A stretch of DNA of 64,000 bases from NCBI RefSeq assembly GCF_018866325.1, contig NZ_CP076457.1:1426001-1490000 (forward strand), in the 5' to 3' direction. Shown one piece after another: positions 15,220-22,816 of this stretch. The position numbers were made by a program, and so were the translations under genes. The stretch comes from Streptomyces sp. YPW6 (GTDB taxonomy: Bacteria; Actinomycetota; Actinomycetes; Streptomycetales; Streptomycetaceae). Below the pieces are notes generated by a model. It did not search any database. It worked only from the letters and a program-made list of their open reading frames with translations, and was not told the DNA's origin. Position 1 is the first letter of the stretch. The number at the start of each line of letters is the position of its first letter.

Positions 15220-15954
15220 TCAGGACTCCTCGACGATGTGTCCGTCGCTGAGCTCCAGGACCCGGTCGGCGAGGCCCAGCAGCTGGGGGTCGTGGGTGGC
15301 GACGAGGACGGTGACGTTCTCGCTGCGGACGACCGCGCGGAGGAGTTCCATCACGGCGAGCCCGGTCTCGGCGTCGAGCTGCCCGGTGGGCTCGTCGGCG
15401 ATCAGGAGGGCGGGGCGGTTGGCGAGGGCGCGGGCGATGGCGACGCGCTGCTGTTGGCCTCCGGAGAGCTCCCCGGGGCGCTGCTCCGCGTGGTCGGCGA
15501 GGCCGACGAGGGACAGCAGCAGGGCGACCCGCTCGTCGCGCTCGTCGGGGTCGGCCCTGCGCAGCCGCAGCGGTACGCCGACGTTCTCGGCCGCGGTCAG
15601 GATCGGGATGAGGCCGAAGGACTGGAAGATGAAACCGACCCGCTCGCGGCGCAGCTCCAGCAGGCCCTTCTCGCCGAGGCCCGCCAGTTCGGTGCCGTCG
15701 ACGGTGATCCGGCCGCTGTCGGGGGTGTCCAGGCCGCCGACCAGGTTGAGCAGAGTGGTCTTGCCGGAGCCGGAGCGGCCCTTGAGCGCGACCAGTTCGC
15801 CGCGCGGGATCCGGAACGAGACTCCGCGCAGGGCGTGCACGGCCGCCGCTCCGCTCCCGTACGAGCGGTGCAGGTCCTCGACCGTGACCATCACGCCGCG
15901 GGCCGGGTCCTCGGCGAGGGCCGTGCCGGACTGCCCGCTGGTGCTCTCGGTCAT
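15220..15954 (-). CDS. ABC transporter ATP-binding protein, MacB/LolD type, no permease nearby
   Basis: 244 residues with GGGGGAG before the ATG. Walker A LKGRSGSGKTTLLNLVGG, Q-loop FIFQSFGLIP, signature LSGGQQQRVAIARAL, Walker B LLIADEP, H-loop VATHD: a complete, apparently active ATPase of the MacB/LolD/FtsE group. The usual FtsX-like permease is absent: neighbours on the same strand are a terminator (16051-16093) upstream and kdpD downstream. It must work with a permease encoded elsewhere or have another role. Substrate cannot be inferred. Confidence 0.88.
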   Translation of the reverse strand: MTESTSGQSGTALAEDPARGVMVTVEDLHRSYGSGAAAVHALRGVSFRIPRGELVALKGRSGSGKTTLLNLVGGLDTPDSGRITVDGTELAGLGEKGLLELRRERVGFIFQSFGLIPILTAAENVGVPLRLRRADPDERDERVALLLSLVGLADHAEQRPGELSGGQQQRVAIARALANRPALLIADEPTGQLDAETGLAVMELLRAVVRSENVTVLVATHDPQLLGLADRVLELSDGHIVEES

Positions 15955-16050
15955 GCTGCTCCCCCGTCGTCATGCGGCCCGCGTCGTCGCCCGCCAAGTA
16001 TGTGTGTACGGCACACGGCCGGGCAACGGCCGGGGGCCGGTACGGACGAC

Positions 16051-16093
16051 GGCCGGTGGGCCGCACCCCGGGAAGGGATGCGGCCCACCGGCC
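16051..16093. terminator. Strong terminator after DUF3710 gene
   Basis: Perfect 15-base inverted repeat: GGCCGGTGGGCCGCA at 16051-16065 with its complement at 16079-16093. It lies 14 bases beyond the DUF3710 stop (minus strand). Confidence 0.8.
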
Positions 16094-16106
16094 GGTGCGG
16101 GGTCCG

Positions 16107-16880
16107 CTAGCGGACCTCGGTGATCTCGGGGCCGCGCTGGAGCTGGCCCATGCCGCCGGAGAACCTGGAGCTCTCCTGGTCCTCCTGCTGCACGCCCTCG
16201 GGCACCATCTGGGCGTCGTTGGGGAGCTTGAGGACGATCGGGTCGCGGGGGGCCATCGGTCCCTCGCCGCGGACGACCACGGTGTCCCGGAAGATCGTCT
16301 CCAGCAGTCCGGCGGCCTCCGGCTGGACGGCGCCCTGGCCGGAGATCACTCCGCGCAGGAACCAGCGGGGGCCGTCGACGCCGACGAAGCGTACGAGCTG
16401 CACCCCGCCCGTGCCGTCCGGGAGCTGTACGGGGACCTGCGCGCGCAGCTCCCAGCCCAGCGGTCCCTCGACCTCGTCGATAACGCCGCCCTGCTGGGTG
16501 ATGCCCGAGGCGATCTCGTCGCGGACCTCGCCCCAGATGCCCTCCTTCTTGGGGGCTGCGAAGGCCTGCAGCTGGATCGCGCTGTCGCGCAGCACCACGG
16601 TGGCGGCGACGATCGCGTCCCCGGCCACCTCGACGCGCAGTTCCATGCCCTCGACCCCGGGGACGAAGATGCCGCCCAGGTCGACCCGGCCCTCGCCGGG
16701 CTGGGACACCTCGGAGCTGTCCCAGGGTCCGTCCGGCCGGGGCGCCGGCGGAAGATTCATCCGACGCGTGCCGGTGCCGGCCTCGTCGGATGCGCCTGAC
16801 TCGTCGGCGACCTGCTCGGCCTCGCGCACCTCGTCCGCCGCGTCCTCGGCGGAACCACTCTTCTTGCGACGTCCGAACAC
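16107..16880 (-). CDS. DUF3710 domain protein
   Basis: 257 residues. The GTG at 16880 is chosen because GGAAGGA precedes it and the protein begins FGRRKKSG as in homologues; longer in-frame extensions run through dut. After an acidic N-terminus (residues 10-50) comes the conserved domain: VDLGGIFVPGVEGMELRVEV, AIQLQAFAAPKKEGIW, GPRWFLRGVISGQGA and VVVRGEGPMAPRDPIVLKLP. DUF3710 is an actinobacterial family of unknown function, coupled to dut also in M. tuberculosis (Rv2696c-Rv2697c). Only one base separates its start from the dut stop. Confidence 0.87.
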   Translation of the reverse strand: MFGRRKKSGSAEDAADEVREAEQVADESGASDEAGTGTRRMNLPPAPRPDGPWDSSEVSQPGEGRVDLGGIFVPGVEGMELRVEVAGDAIVAATVVLRDSAIQLQAFAAPKKEGIWGEVRDEIASGITQQGGVIDEVEGPLGWELRAQVPVQLPDGTGGVQLVRFVGVDGPRWFLRGVISGQGAVQPEAAGLLETIFRDTVVVRGEGPMAPRDPIVLKLPNDAQMVPEGVQQEDQESSRFSGGMGQLQRGPEITEVR

Positions 16881-16881
16881 G

Positions 16882-17412
16882 TCACTGTCCTTCCCGGTCG
16901 GATACGACCGAAGCGTAGCTGTTCCCACCGCGGGTGATCTGGCCCTCGGCGCCGTCCACCGACGCGTGGCCGCCGGTGGACCCGAAGCCCCCTTCGGCCC
17001 GCGCCGAGCCGGGAAGTTCCGCCACCTCGTGGAAGCGCACCTTCTCGACCTGCTGGACAACCAGTTGGGCAATCCGGTCGAACCGCTCGAATCGCACGCT
17101 CTCGCGTGGATCGAGGTTGACCACGATCACCTTGATCTCCCCACGGTACCCGGCATCAACCGTCCCTGGGGCATTCACGAGGGCCACTCCGCAGCGGGCT
17201 GCGAGGCCGGAGCGCGGGTGCACGAACGCGGCGTACCCGTCGGGCAGGGCGATCGCGACCCCGGTGGGCAGCACCGCGCGCTCGCCGGGGGCGAGCTCGG
17301 CGGCCTCGGTGGTCACCAGGTCGGCCCCGGCGTCGCCCGGGTGCCCGTACGCCGGAATCGGCACGTCCGGGTCGGTCAGGCGGATGAGTACGTCGACGGG
17401 ACCACGGGTCAC
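16882..17412 (-). CDS. dut: Deoxyuridine 5'-triphosphate nucleotidohydrolase (dUTPase)
   Basis: 176 residues. All five trimeric dUTPase motifs are present: DAGADL, PRSGLA, GTVDAGYRGEI (catalytic Asp and substrate-stacking Tyr), RIAQLVV and RAEGGFGSTG (the P-loop-like glycine-rich tail). It hydrolyses dUTP to dUMP and pyrophosphate, keeping uracil out of DNA and feeding dTMP synthesis. A tail of about 25 residues follows motif V. The GTG start overlaps the stop of the thioesterase gene (GTGA), so they are translationally coupled; DUF3710 follows directly. Confidence 0.96.
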   Translation of the reverse strand: MTRGPVDVLIRLTDPDVPIPAYGHPGDAGADLVTTEAAELAPGERAVLPTGVAIALPDGYAAFVHPRSGLAARCGVALVNAPGTVDAGYRGEIKVIVVNLDPRESVRFERFDRIAQLVVQQVEKVRFHEVAELPGSARAEGGFGSTGGHASVDGAEGQITRGGNSYASVVSDREGQ

Positions 17413-17993
17413 GGGTTCACCTCGAAGGCGCGGGCGCGCCGGACCTGGTCGGGGTCGGACATGGCCGCCCGGATCTCGGCGGGCCGCCCGTTGTCGATGA
17501 AGTGGTCGACCTTGACCTCGATGAACAGGGCGTCGGCCCGGACCGCGACGGGGCCTTCCGGGCCGCCGATCCGGCCGGTGGCGGTGGAGTAGATCTTCCG
17601 CCCGTGCACGGCGGTGATCCGGGCGTCGAGGTGCAGCACGGTGTCCACGGGGACGGGGCGGACGTAGTCGGTCTCCAGCCGTCCGGTCACCGCGATCGTG
17701 CGCAGCAGCCAGTTCAGCGAGCCGAGGGTCTCGTCCAGTGCCGTGGCGAGCACGCCGCCGTGGGCCAGGCCGGGGGCGCCCTGGTGGGCGGGCTGCACGG
17801 TGAACTCGGCGGTGACGCTCACGCCTTCACCGGCCCGCGCCATCAGGTGCAGTCCGTGCGGCTGTCCCCCGCCGCAGCCGAAGCAGTGTTCGTAGTGCGC
17901 CCCGAGAAGCTCGCCGGGGGCGGGCGCGTCGGGGTGCCGGACCGGCGCGACGGCGTCGGCCGGGGGTGTCAGAGCTGCTGATGTTCCACTCAC
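17409..17993 (-). CDS. PaaI-family (hotdog-fold) thioesterase
   Basis: 194 residues from the GTG at 17993, where the conserved part begins soon after; an upstream extension lacks support. The hotdog fold is recognisable from HYEHCFGCGGGQPHGLHL, the active-site turn HQGAPGLAHGGVLATALDE (HGG motif and acidic residue), RLETDYVRPVPVDTVLHLDA and AVRADALFIEV. Probably hydrolyses acyl-CoA thioesters; substrate unknown. The CFGCG cysteine pair near the N-terminus is common in actinobacterial relatives. It overlaps dut by four bases. Confidence 0.85.
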   Translation of the reverse strand: MSGTSAALTPPADAVAPVRHPDAPAPGELLGAHYEHCFGCGGGQPHGLHLMARAGEGVSVTAEFTVQPAHQGAPGLAHGGVLATALDETLGSLNWLLRTIAVTGRLETDYVRPVPVDTVLHLDARITAVHGRKIYSTATGRIGGPEGPVAVRADALFIEVKVDHFIDNGRPAEIRAAMSDPDQVRRARAFEVNP

Positions 17994-18051
17994 AGGCGCA
18001 GACCTTACCCGCGCGGCCGTGTGCGGGGCGCGCCGTGCCAAGCTTGGTGCC

Positions 18052-18510
18052 ATGCAGCCTTCCGCTCCGCCCTTCGACGAACGTCTCACCGCGCCCCGTT
18101 CCTGGTGGTTCATCGCCTTCGGGGTCGGTGTCGCCTGTGCCCTGATGCTGCTGCCGCTGGGCACCCTGCCGATGATCGCGGGGCTGGTCGGCGGGGCGGC
18201 CGCGGCGGCGCTCGTGGTGAGCGGTTACGGCTCGGCCCGGATCCGGGTGGTGGCGGGGGCCCTGGTCGCCGGTGAAGCCCGGATCCCGCTGTCGGCGCTC
18301 GGTGAGCCCGAGGTGCTGGACGCCGAGGAGGCGCGGGCCTGGCGAACGCACAAGGCGGACGCCCGTGCGTTCATGCTGCTGCGCGGCTATGTGGAGACGG
18401 CGGTGCGGGTGGAGGTCACGGACCCCGAGGACCCGACTCCGTACATCTATCTCTCCACCCGGGACCCGCGGGGCCTGGCGGCGGCGCTGGGGGCCGTACC
18501 GGCCGCCTGA
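18052..18510 (+). CDS. DUF3093 membrane protein
   Basis: 152 residues from the ATG at 18052. Two membrane helices lie near the N-terminus (WWFIAFGVGVACALMLLPLG, then MIAGLVGGAAAAALVVSGYG), followed by a soluble PH-like beta domain: ARIRVVAGALVAGEARIPLSAL, LRGYVETAVRVEVTDPED, PYIYLSTRDP. DUF3093 is a conserved actinobacterial family next to dut, transcribed divergently from it in M. tuberculosis too (Rv2698). Function unknown. Confidence 0.86.
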   Translation: MQPSAPPFDERLTAPRSWWFIAFGVGVACALMLLPLGTLPMIAGLVGGAAAAALVVSGYGSARIRVVAGALVAGEARIPLSALGEPEVLDAEEARAWRTHKADARAFMLLRGYVETAVRVEVTDPEDPTPYIYLSTRDPRGLAAALGAVPAA

Positions 18511-18512
18511 GC

Positions 18513-18600
18513 CGTTCGCCGGAGCGGCCGGGGGCGTCTCGCGGCCGCGTTCGTCGGGTGCACCGGGACGGTGCGTTCGCCGGAGCGGCCCGGGGGCGCT
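18513..18600. repeat. Imperfect direct repeat between convergent genes
   Basis: GTTCGCCGGAGCGGCC followed by GGGGGCG occurs at 18513-18535 and again from 18574 (with one extra C), separated by about 40 bases. It fills most of the gap between the DUF3093 gene and the convergent EcsC-like gene. Confidence 0.6.
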
Positions 18601-19565
18601 CAGTGCCCCTCGATCTCCTTGGGCAGCTCGGCCGGGTTCAGCGGCTGCTCCAGCGGCGGCAGCGCGGGCAGCCGGTCCCAGGGGATCTGGTCCCTGCGCA
18701 GGTCGTCCCTGACCCGGTCGGCGAGCTTGCGGGTGTCGCGGCGGTTCATCGTGGCGCCGACGGCGGCGCCGATCATGAACGGGATCAGGTTGGGCAGATT
18801 GCGCGCCATGCGCTTCATGATCTGCTGGCGCAGCTCACGCTTCATCTGGCCGCCCAGGGCGGCGTTGAGCGTGGTGGGCCGGGTGACGTCGATGCCGCGC
18901 TCCTCGGTCCACGACGTCAGATACGCGGTACTGCGCTGGCCGAGGTTGCCCGGGGGGCGGCGGCCGTAGACCTCGTGGAGCTCGGCGACGAGCTTCATCT
19001 CGATCGCGGCGACGCCGGTCACCTCCGCGGCCAGCTCGGCGAGCATCGCGGGCGGTACGGGCATCATCGCGGCGGCGCCGATGCCGGCGCCGACGGTCGC
19101 GGTGCCCCGGCAGGCTCCCGTGACCAGCTTGTCGGCCAGCTCCTCGGGGCCGAGCCCGGGGAACTGCCTGCGCAGGGTGGCGAGGTCGCGCACCGGCACG
19201 CGCGGAGCCGTGTCGATGATGCGGTCGGCCAGCTGGGCGGCCAGGACCTTCGCGCTCTCCCCGCTCTTGCGTACGCCCCGTTTCACTGCGTTCAGGCGGC
19301 CCCCGGTCATGGGCTCCGCCCGGTCCTGCTCGTCCCGCCGCGCGGTCGGGTCCGGCAGTGCTGCCGCCCCGGCCACTTCGAGCGAGGCCGGACGGCCTCG
19401 CTCGTCGTCGGAACCGCCGGAGTGGTCCGGCGGGGCGGCGGACCGCTCGGCAGACGCGTGACCGCCTTCTGCCGGGCCTGTGCCGCCGGTACCGTCCTGC
19501 TGCTGGGCCGGCCGGCCGTGCCGACGCCAGGGGCGCCGCTTCCGGAACGGTGTCTCGCCTGCCAC
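18600..19565 (-). CDS. Conserved membrane-associated protein, EcsC-like
   Basis: 321 residues if the GTG at 19565 is used. Residues 1-85 are polar and low-complexity, and an ATG at 19310 (MTGGRLNAVKRGV) would start at the conserved part, so the start is uncertain. The conserved region has a glycine-rich stretch GTATVGAGIGAAAMMPVPP, AAIEMKLVAELHEVYGRR, and a helix IPFMIGAAVGATMNRRDTRK. This resembles the EcsC protein family, whose function is unknown. It follows DUF4193 by 13 bases on the same strand, so they are probably cotranscribed. Confidence 0.6.
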   Translation of the reverse strand: MAGETPFRKRRPWRRHGRPAQQQDGTGGTGPAEGGHASAERSAAPPDHSGGSDDERGRPASLEVAGAAALPDPTARRDEQDRAEPMTGGRLNAVKRGVRKSGESAKVLAAQLADRIIDTAPRVPVRDLATLRRQFPGLGPEELADKLVTGACRGTATVGAGIGAAAMMPVPPAMLAELAAEVTGVAAIEMKLVAELHEVYGRRPPGNLGQRSTAYLTSWTEERGIDVTRPTTLNAALGGQMKRELRQQIMKRMARNLPNLIPFMIGAAVGATMNRRDTRKLADRVRDDLRRDQIPWDRLPALPPLEQPLNPAELPKEIEGH

Positions 19566-19578
19566 GGCCGACTCAGCC

Positions 19579-19875
19579 TCAGTCGCAGTCGCGGCAGATG
19601 GGCTGACCGTTCTTCTCGCGGGCCAGCTGGCTGCGGTGGTGCACCAGGAAGCAGCTCATGCAGGTGAACTCGTCGGCCTGCTTGGGCAGCACCCGGACGG
19701 CCAGCTCCTCGTTGGAGAGGTCCGCGCCGGGCAGTTCGAGGCCCTCGGCCGCGTCGAACTCGTCGACGTCGACGGCGGAGGCCGTCTTGTCGCTCCGACG
19801 CGCCTTGAGCTCTTCGAGGCTGTCCTGGTCCACATCGTCGTCGGTCTTGCGTGGGGTGTCGTAATCCGTTGCCAT
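19579..19875 (-). CDS. DUF4193 zinc-ribbon-like protein
   Basis: 98 residues with GGGGGAG before the ATG at 19875. The first 55 residues are very acidic (TDDDVDQDSLEELKARR). The C-terminus carries CMSC and CRDC, a CxxC pair of pairs that should bind zinc: EFTCMSCFLVHHRSQLA, then GQPICRDCD. DUF4193 is conserved in actinobacteria in this same neighbourhood (Rv2699c). A role in transcription or as an RNA polymerase-associated factor would suit the acidic/zinc design but is unproven. Confidence 0.85.
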   Translation of the reverse strand: MATDYDTPRKTDDDVDQDSLEELKARRSDKTASAVDVDEFDAAEGLELPGADLSNEELAVRVLPKQADEFTCMSCFLVHHRSQLAREKNGQPICRDCD

Positions 19876-20277
19876 GTCGCTCTCCCCCTCTTGGGTGTCT
19901 AGGTGTCTCAGCGCACGTAACGCGTGAGAGGCCGGACTTGTGCCCGACCTGAGGCGGAGATTTTGCCTCACATCAAGGCCTGTTACTCAATCGACACCCA
20001 ACCGGCCGCCTCGGCGAGGCTCGGCTTGGGTGGCGATGGGGACCGTACACGGTCCCGACTGCGCAGTTCACGGGCGCCACCCCGTGTACTTCCCGTGATA
20101 ATGATCCCCGAAAACCCGGACGATTACCGACTTTCCGGCAGGGTCGTGATCACGGAGCGTGGAGGACCGGAAAGTCGACCCTGTGATCGATCACACACGA
20201 CTCGCCCAGGAGCGGGTCCTGAAAATTCCGCCCAAAGCGAACATGGAGATTCGGTGCAGAGTCATATCGGGCACCCC
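19876..20277. promoter_or_regulatory. Control region upstream of DUF4193, 400 bases
   Basis: No gene seen. It contains a hairpin GGGACCGT/ACGGTCCC (about 20039-20056), a perfect palindrome CGTGATCACG (20146-20155) and a second one TGTGATCGATCACA (20182-20195). Both GTGATC palindromes lie 270-320 bases upstream of the DUF4193 start and just beyond the cutS stop, and could bind a regulator. The segment 20215-20270 is relatively AT-rich. Confidence 0.35.
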
Positions 20278-21510
20278 TCAGACCGGCAGAGTGACACGCA
20301 TCACGAGCCCTCCGCCCTCGCGGGGCTCCGCGATGATACGGCCTCCGTGGGCCCGCGCGACGGATCGTGCGATCGACAGGCCGAGCCCGACCCCCTTGTC
20401 GCTGCCCGTGCGCTCCGTACGCAGCCTTCTGAAGGGCTCGAAGAGGTTGTCGATCTCGTACGCCGGGACCACCGGGCCGGTGTTCGAGACGACCAGCAGG
20501 GCCTGTCCGTCCCGCACCTCGGTGGTGACCTCCACCCAGCCGTCCTCGGGCACGTTGTAGCGCACGGCGTTCTGCACGAGGTTCAGGGCGATCCGCTCCA
20601 GCAGGACCCCGTTGCCCTGCACCGTGGCCGATGCCCGCTCGCCGCGGATCTCGACCCGGCCGGCCAGCGCCTCCGCCCGGGTCTGGTCGATGGCCCGCTC
20701 GGCGACCTCCGCGAGGTCGACCGGTTTGCGCTCGACGATCTGGTTGTCGCTGCGGGCCAGCAGCAGCAGGCCCTCGACCAGCTGCTCACTGCGCTCGTTG
20801 GTGGCCAGGAGGGTCTTGCCGAGCTGATGGAGCTCCGGCGGGGCCCCTGGATCGGAGAGGTGGACCTCCAGCAGGGTGCGGTTGATCGCCAGCGGGGTGC
20901 GCAGTTCGTGCGAGGCGTTGCCGACGAACCGCTGCTGTGCGGTGAAAGCCCGCTCCAGCCGGTCCAGCATGTCGTCGAAGGTGTCCGCCAGCTCCTTCAG
21001 CTCGTCGTCCGGGCCGTCCAGCTCGATCCGCCGGGTGAGGTCGGTGCCCGCCACCCGGCGCGCCGTCCGGGTGATCCGGCCGAGCGGGGACAGGACGCGT
21101 CCGGCCATGGCGTAGCCGAAGGCGAAGGCGATGACGCTGAGACCGAGCAGGGCGAGGAGCGAACGGTTGAGCAGGGTGTCCAGGGCCGCCTTGCGCTGGT
21201 TGTTGACGCAGGCGTTCATCGCGGCGTTGAAGGCCTCCGGACTGGCGTTCGTGGGCAGGCTGCAGATCTCGCTGGTGACCTTGCCGCTGACGATCTCGAA
21301 CGGCAGCTCGCTGCCGACATGGAGCGCCTGCGCGGCCAGCATGTAGATGATCGACAGCAGCACGATGCCCGCGATCAGGAACATCCCGCCGTACAGCAGC
21401 GTGAGCCGTATCCGGATGGTCGGTCGCAGCCAGGGGTACGGGGGGGCCGCCTGCTTGGGCTCCCAGGTGGGCTTCGGTGGCGCCGCGGGCGGCTCCGGTG
21501 TGGTGGCCAT
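20278..21510 (-). CDS. cutS: Sensor histidine kinase CutS
   Basis: 410 residues. A proline-rich cytoplasmic N-terminus (1-28) precedes one membrane helix (about 34-60), an extracytoplasmic sensor of about 65 residues, a second helix (about 113-135), HAMP, HisKA (FVGNASHELRTPLAINRTLLE) and HATPase (NLVQNAVRYNVPEDG, DKGVGLGLSIARSV). The sensor has two cysteines, C83 and C101, the feature reported for CutS and suited to disulfide sensing of extracellular redox or secretion stress. Partner CutR is encoded six bases upstream. In Streptomyces CutRS affects antibiotic production and the secretion-stress response. Confidence 0.92.
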   Translation of the reverse strand: MATTPEPPAAPPKPTWEPKQAAPPYPWLRPTIRIRLTLLYGGMFLIAGIVLLSIIYMLAAQALHVGSELPFEIVSGKVTSEICSLPTNASPEAFNAAMNACVNNQRKAALDTLLNRSLLALLGLSVIAFAFGYAMAGRVLSPLGRITRTARRVAGTDLTRRIELDGPDDELKELADTFDDMLDRLERAFTAQQRFVGNASHELRTPLAINRTLLEVHLSDPGAPPELHQLGKTLLATNERSEQLVEGLLLLARSDNQIVERKPVDLAEVAERAIDQTRAEALAGRVEIRGERASATVQGNGVLLERIALNLVQNAVRYNVPEDGWVEVTTEVRDGQALLVVSNTGPVVPAYEIDNLFEPFRRLRTERTGSDKGVGLGLSIARSVARAHGGRIIAEPREGGGLVMRVTLPV

Positions 21511-21515
21511 GGTCC

Positions 21516-22169
21516 TCAGATCCGGTATCCGGAGCCCGGCACGGTGACGATGACGGGCGGCTCGCCGAGCTTGCGGCGGAGCGTCATGACCGTGACCCGC
21601 ACCACGTTGGTGAAGGGGTCGGTGTTCTCGTCCCAGGCCTTCTCCAGCAGCTGTTCCGCCGAGACGACCGCGCCCTCGCTCCGCATCAGCACCTCCAGCA
21701 CCGCGAACTCCTTCGGTGCGAGCTGGATCTCCACCTCGTCGCGGAAGACCTCACGGCGGTTCGGGTCGAGCTTGATGCCGGCGCGCTCCAGCACGGGCGG
21801 CAGCGCCACCGTCGTACGGCGGCCCAGCGCGCGCACCCGGGCGGTCAGCTCGCTGAAGGCGAAGGGCTTGGGCAGATAGTCGTCGGCGCCCAGCTCCAGG
21901 CCCTCGACCCGGTCGCTGACGTCGCCGGATGCGGTGAGCATGAGCACCCGGGTGGGCATGCCGAGTTCGACGATCTTGCGGCAGACGTCGTCCCCGTGCA
22001 CCACCGGGAGGTCCCGGTCCAGCACCACGACGTCGTAGTCGTTGACCCCGATGCGCTCCAGGGCCGCGGCACCGTCGTAGACGACGTCGACGGCCATGGC
22101 CTCCCGGCGCAGTCCGGTGGCCACCGCATCGGCGAGCAGCTGCTCGTCCTCGACGACGAGTACGCGCAC
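21516..22169 (-). CDS. cutR: Response regulator CutR
   Basis: 217 residues, the length known for CutR, from the GTG at 22169. Receiver with VRVLVVEDEQLL, phospho-acceptor Asp in YDVVVLDRDLPVVHGDD and Lys in DYLPKPFAFSEL. The OmpR winged helix includes IQLAPKEFAVLEVLMRSEGA and TNVVRVTVMTLRRKLGEPP. Works with CutS, which follows after five bases. The leader contains a perfect 10-base hairpin (22209-22233) about 40 bases before the start. Confidence 0.93.
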   Translation of the reverse strand: MRVLVVEDEQLLADAVATGLRREAMAVDVVYDGAAALERIGVNDYDVVVLDRDLPVVHGDDVCRKIVELGMPTRVLMLTASGDVSDRVEGLELGADDYLPKPFAFSELTARVRALGRRTTVALPPVLERAGIKLDPNRREVFRDEVEIQLAPKEFAVLEVLMRSEGAVVSAEQLLEKAWDENTDPFTNVVRVTVMTLRRKLGEPPVIVTVPGSGYRI

Positions 22170-22551
22170 GGCGCAGTCCTTCCTTCGGTCCTTCGTCGGT
22201 TCACAGAGCGAGCGGCCCGCGCAGGGCCGCTCGGACACGGGCAGCCGGGCCGACCGTGTACCTCCATCCTGCCCTCAACCCACGTAAACCGGCGGTAAGG
22301 CGGCGGTGGGCGGGGCCCTCCCGCGGACCGCCGCCGGGAAAGCGGCGGTTTTCCGGGCCAGTTGAGGTTTCTCTGAGCTGCGGCATGGGGAAGAGGGCTT
22401 CACACCCGCGATCACGCCTGTCCCGTGGCCTGCCACGGTCCGCCCCTTTTTCCTCCGGAGCGGCGGCGCGATCACCCGCTCCTCCGGCTCCTCGGCCGGG
22501 GGTATCCCGGGCACACCCCCGTGCCACCGACCCACGATGAGGGGGCGCATC
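22170..22551. promoter_or_regulatory. Divergent region between cutR and small gene, 380 bases
   Basis: No gene. It holds a CGAGCGGCCC/GGGCCGCTCG hairpin at 22209-22233 in the cutR leader and a CCGCCGC/GCGGCGG hairpin around 22331-22355. Promoters cannot be called with confidence; the stretch 22360-22390 (TTGAGGTTTCTCTGAG) is the least GC-rich part. Confidence 0.3.
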
Positions 22552-22725
22552 ATGGACGCTTTCACCGCAGGTCTGCTGCAACGCATCAAGACGACCGAGT
22601 CCGACCTCACGCGGGCGCGCGAGGACGGCGACGACTTCCTCGCGGAGGTCGAGCAGGGCGAGCTGGACGATCTGCACCGCCTCGCCGCCGAGCACGGCGT
22701 GCAGATCGGCGCCACCAGCGCCTGA
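22552..22725 (+). CDS. Small conserved Streptomyces protein, 57 residues
   Basis: The ATG at 22552 is preceded by GAGGGGG, a strong ribosome site; an in-frame ATG at 22537 would place the site inside the gene. The product (MDAFTAGLLQRIKTTESDL to GVQIGATSA) is a single amphipathic, charged helical hairpin with no membrane segment. It occupies the slot between cutR and the inositol monophosphatase gene. Function unknown. A symmetrical terminator follows at 22737. Confidence 0.75.
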   Translation: MDAFTAGLLQRIKTTESDLTRAREDGDDFLAEVEQGELDDLHRLAAEHGVQIGATSA

Positions 22726-22736
22726 GCCGTACGCCA

Positions 22737-22775
22737 CAGGGCCCCGGAAGCTGTCCAGGCTTTTCCGGGGCCCTG
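22737..22775. terminator. Bidirectional terminator
   Basis: CAGGGCCCCGGAA at 22737-22749 pairs perfectly with 22763-22775 across a 13-base loop. It lies between the small gene (plus) and the inositol monophosphatase gene (minus), so can end both transcripts. Confidence 0.85.
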
Positions 22776-22816
22776 TGCTGTGCCGTCGCGTCTCAGGGCC
22801 CGCCAGGGGCGTCGGG

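Noticed and set aside
12173..16123. A 1316-codon open frame on the plus strand across kdpD and the ABC gene
   Set aside because: Codon-position shadow of minus-strand genes; no conserved domain, low-complexity product.
16880..17072. N-terminal extension of the DUF3710 gene
   Set aside because: Would run through dut in another frame; GTG at 16880 has its own ribosome site.
20182..20195. TGTGATCGATCACA as a CRP site
   Set aside because: CRP sites have a 6-base spacer between TGTGA and TCACA; here 4.
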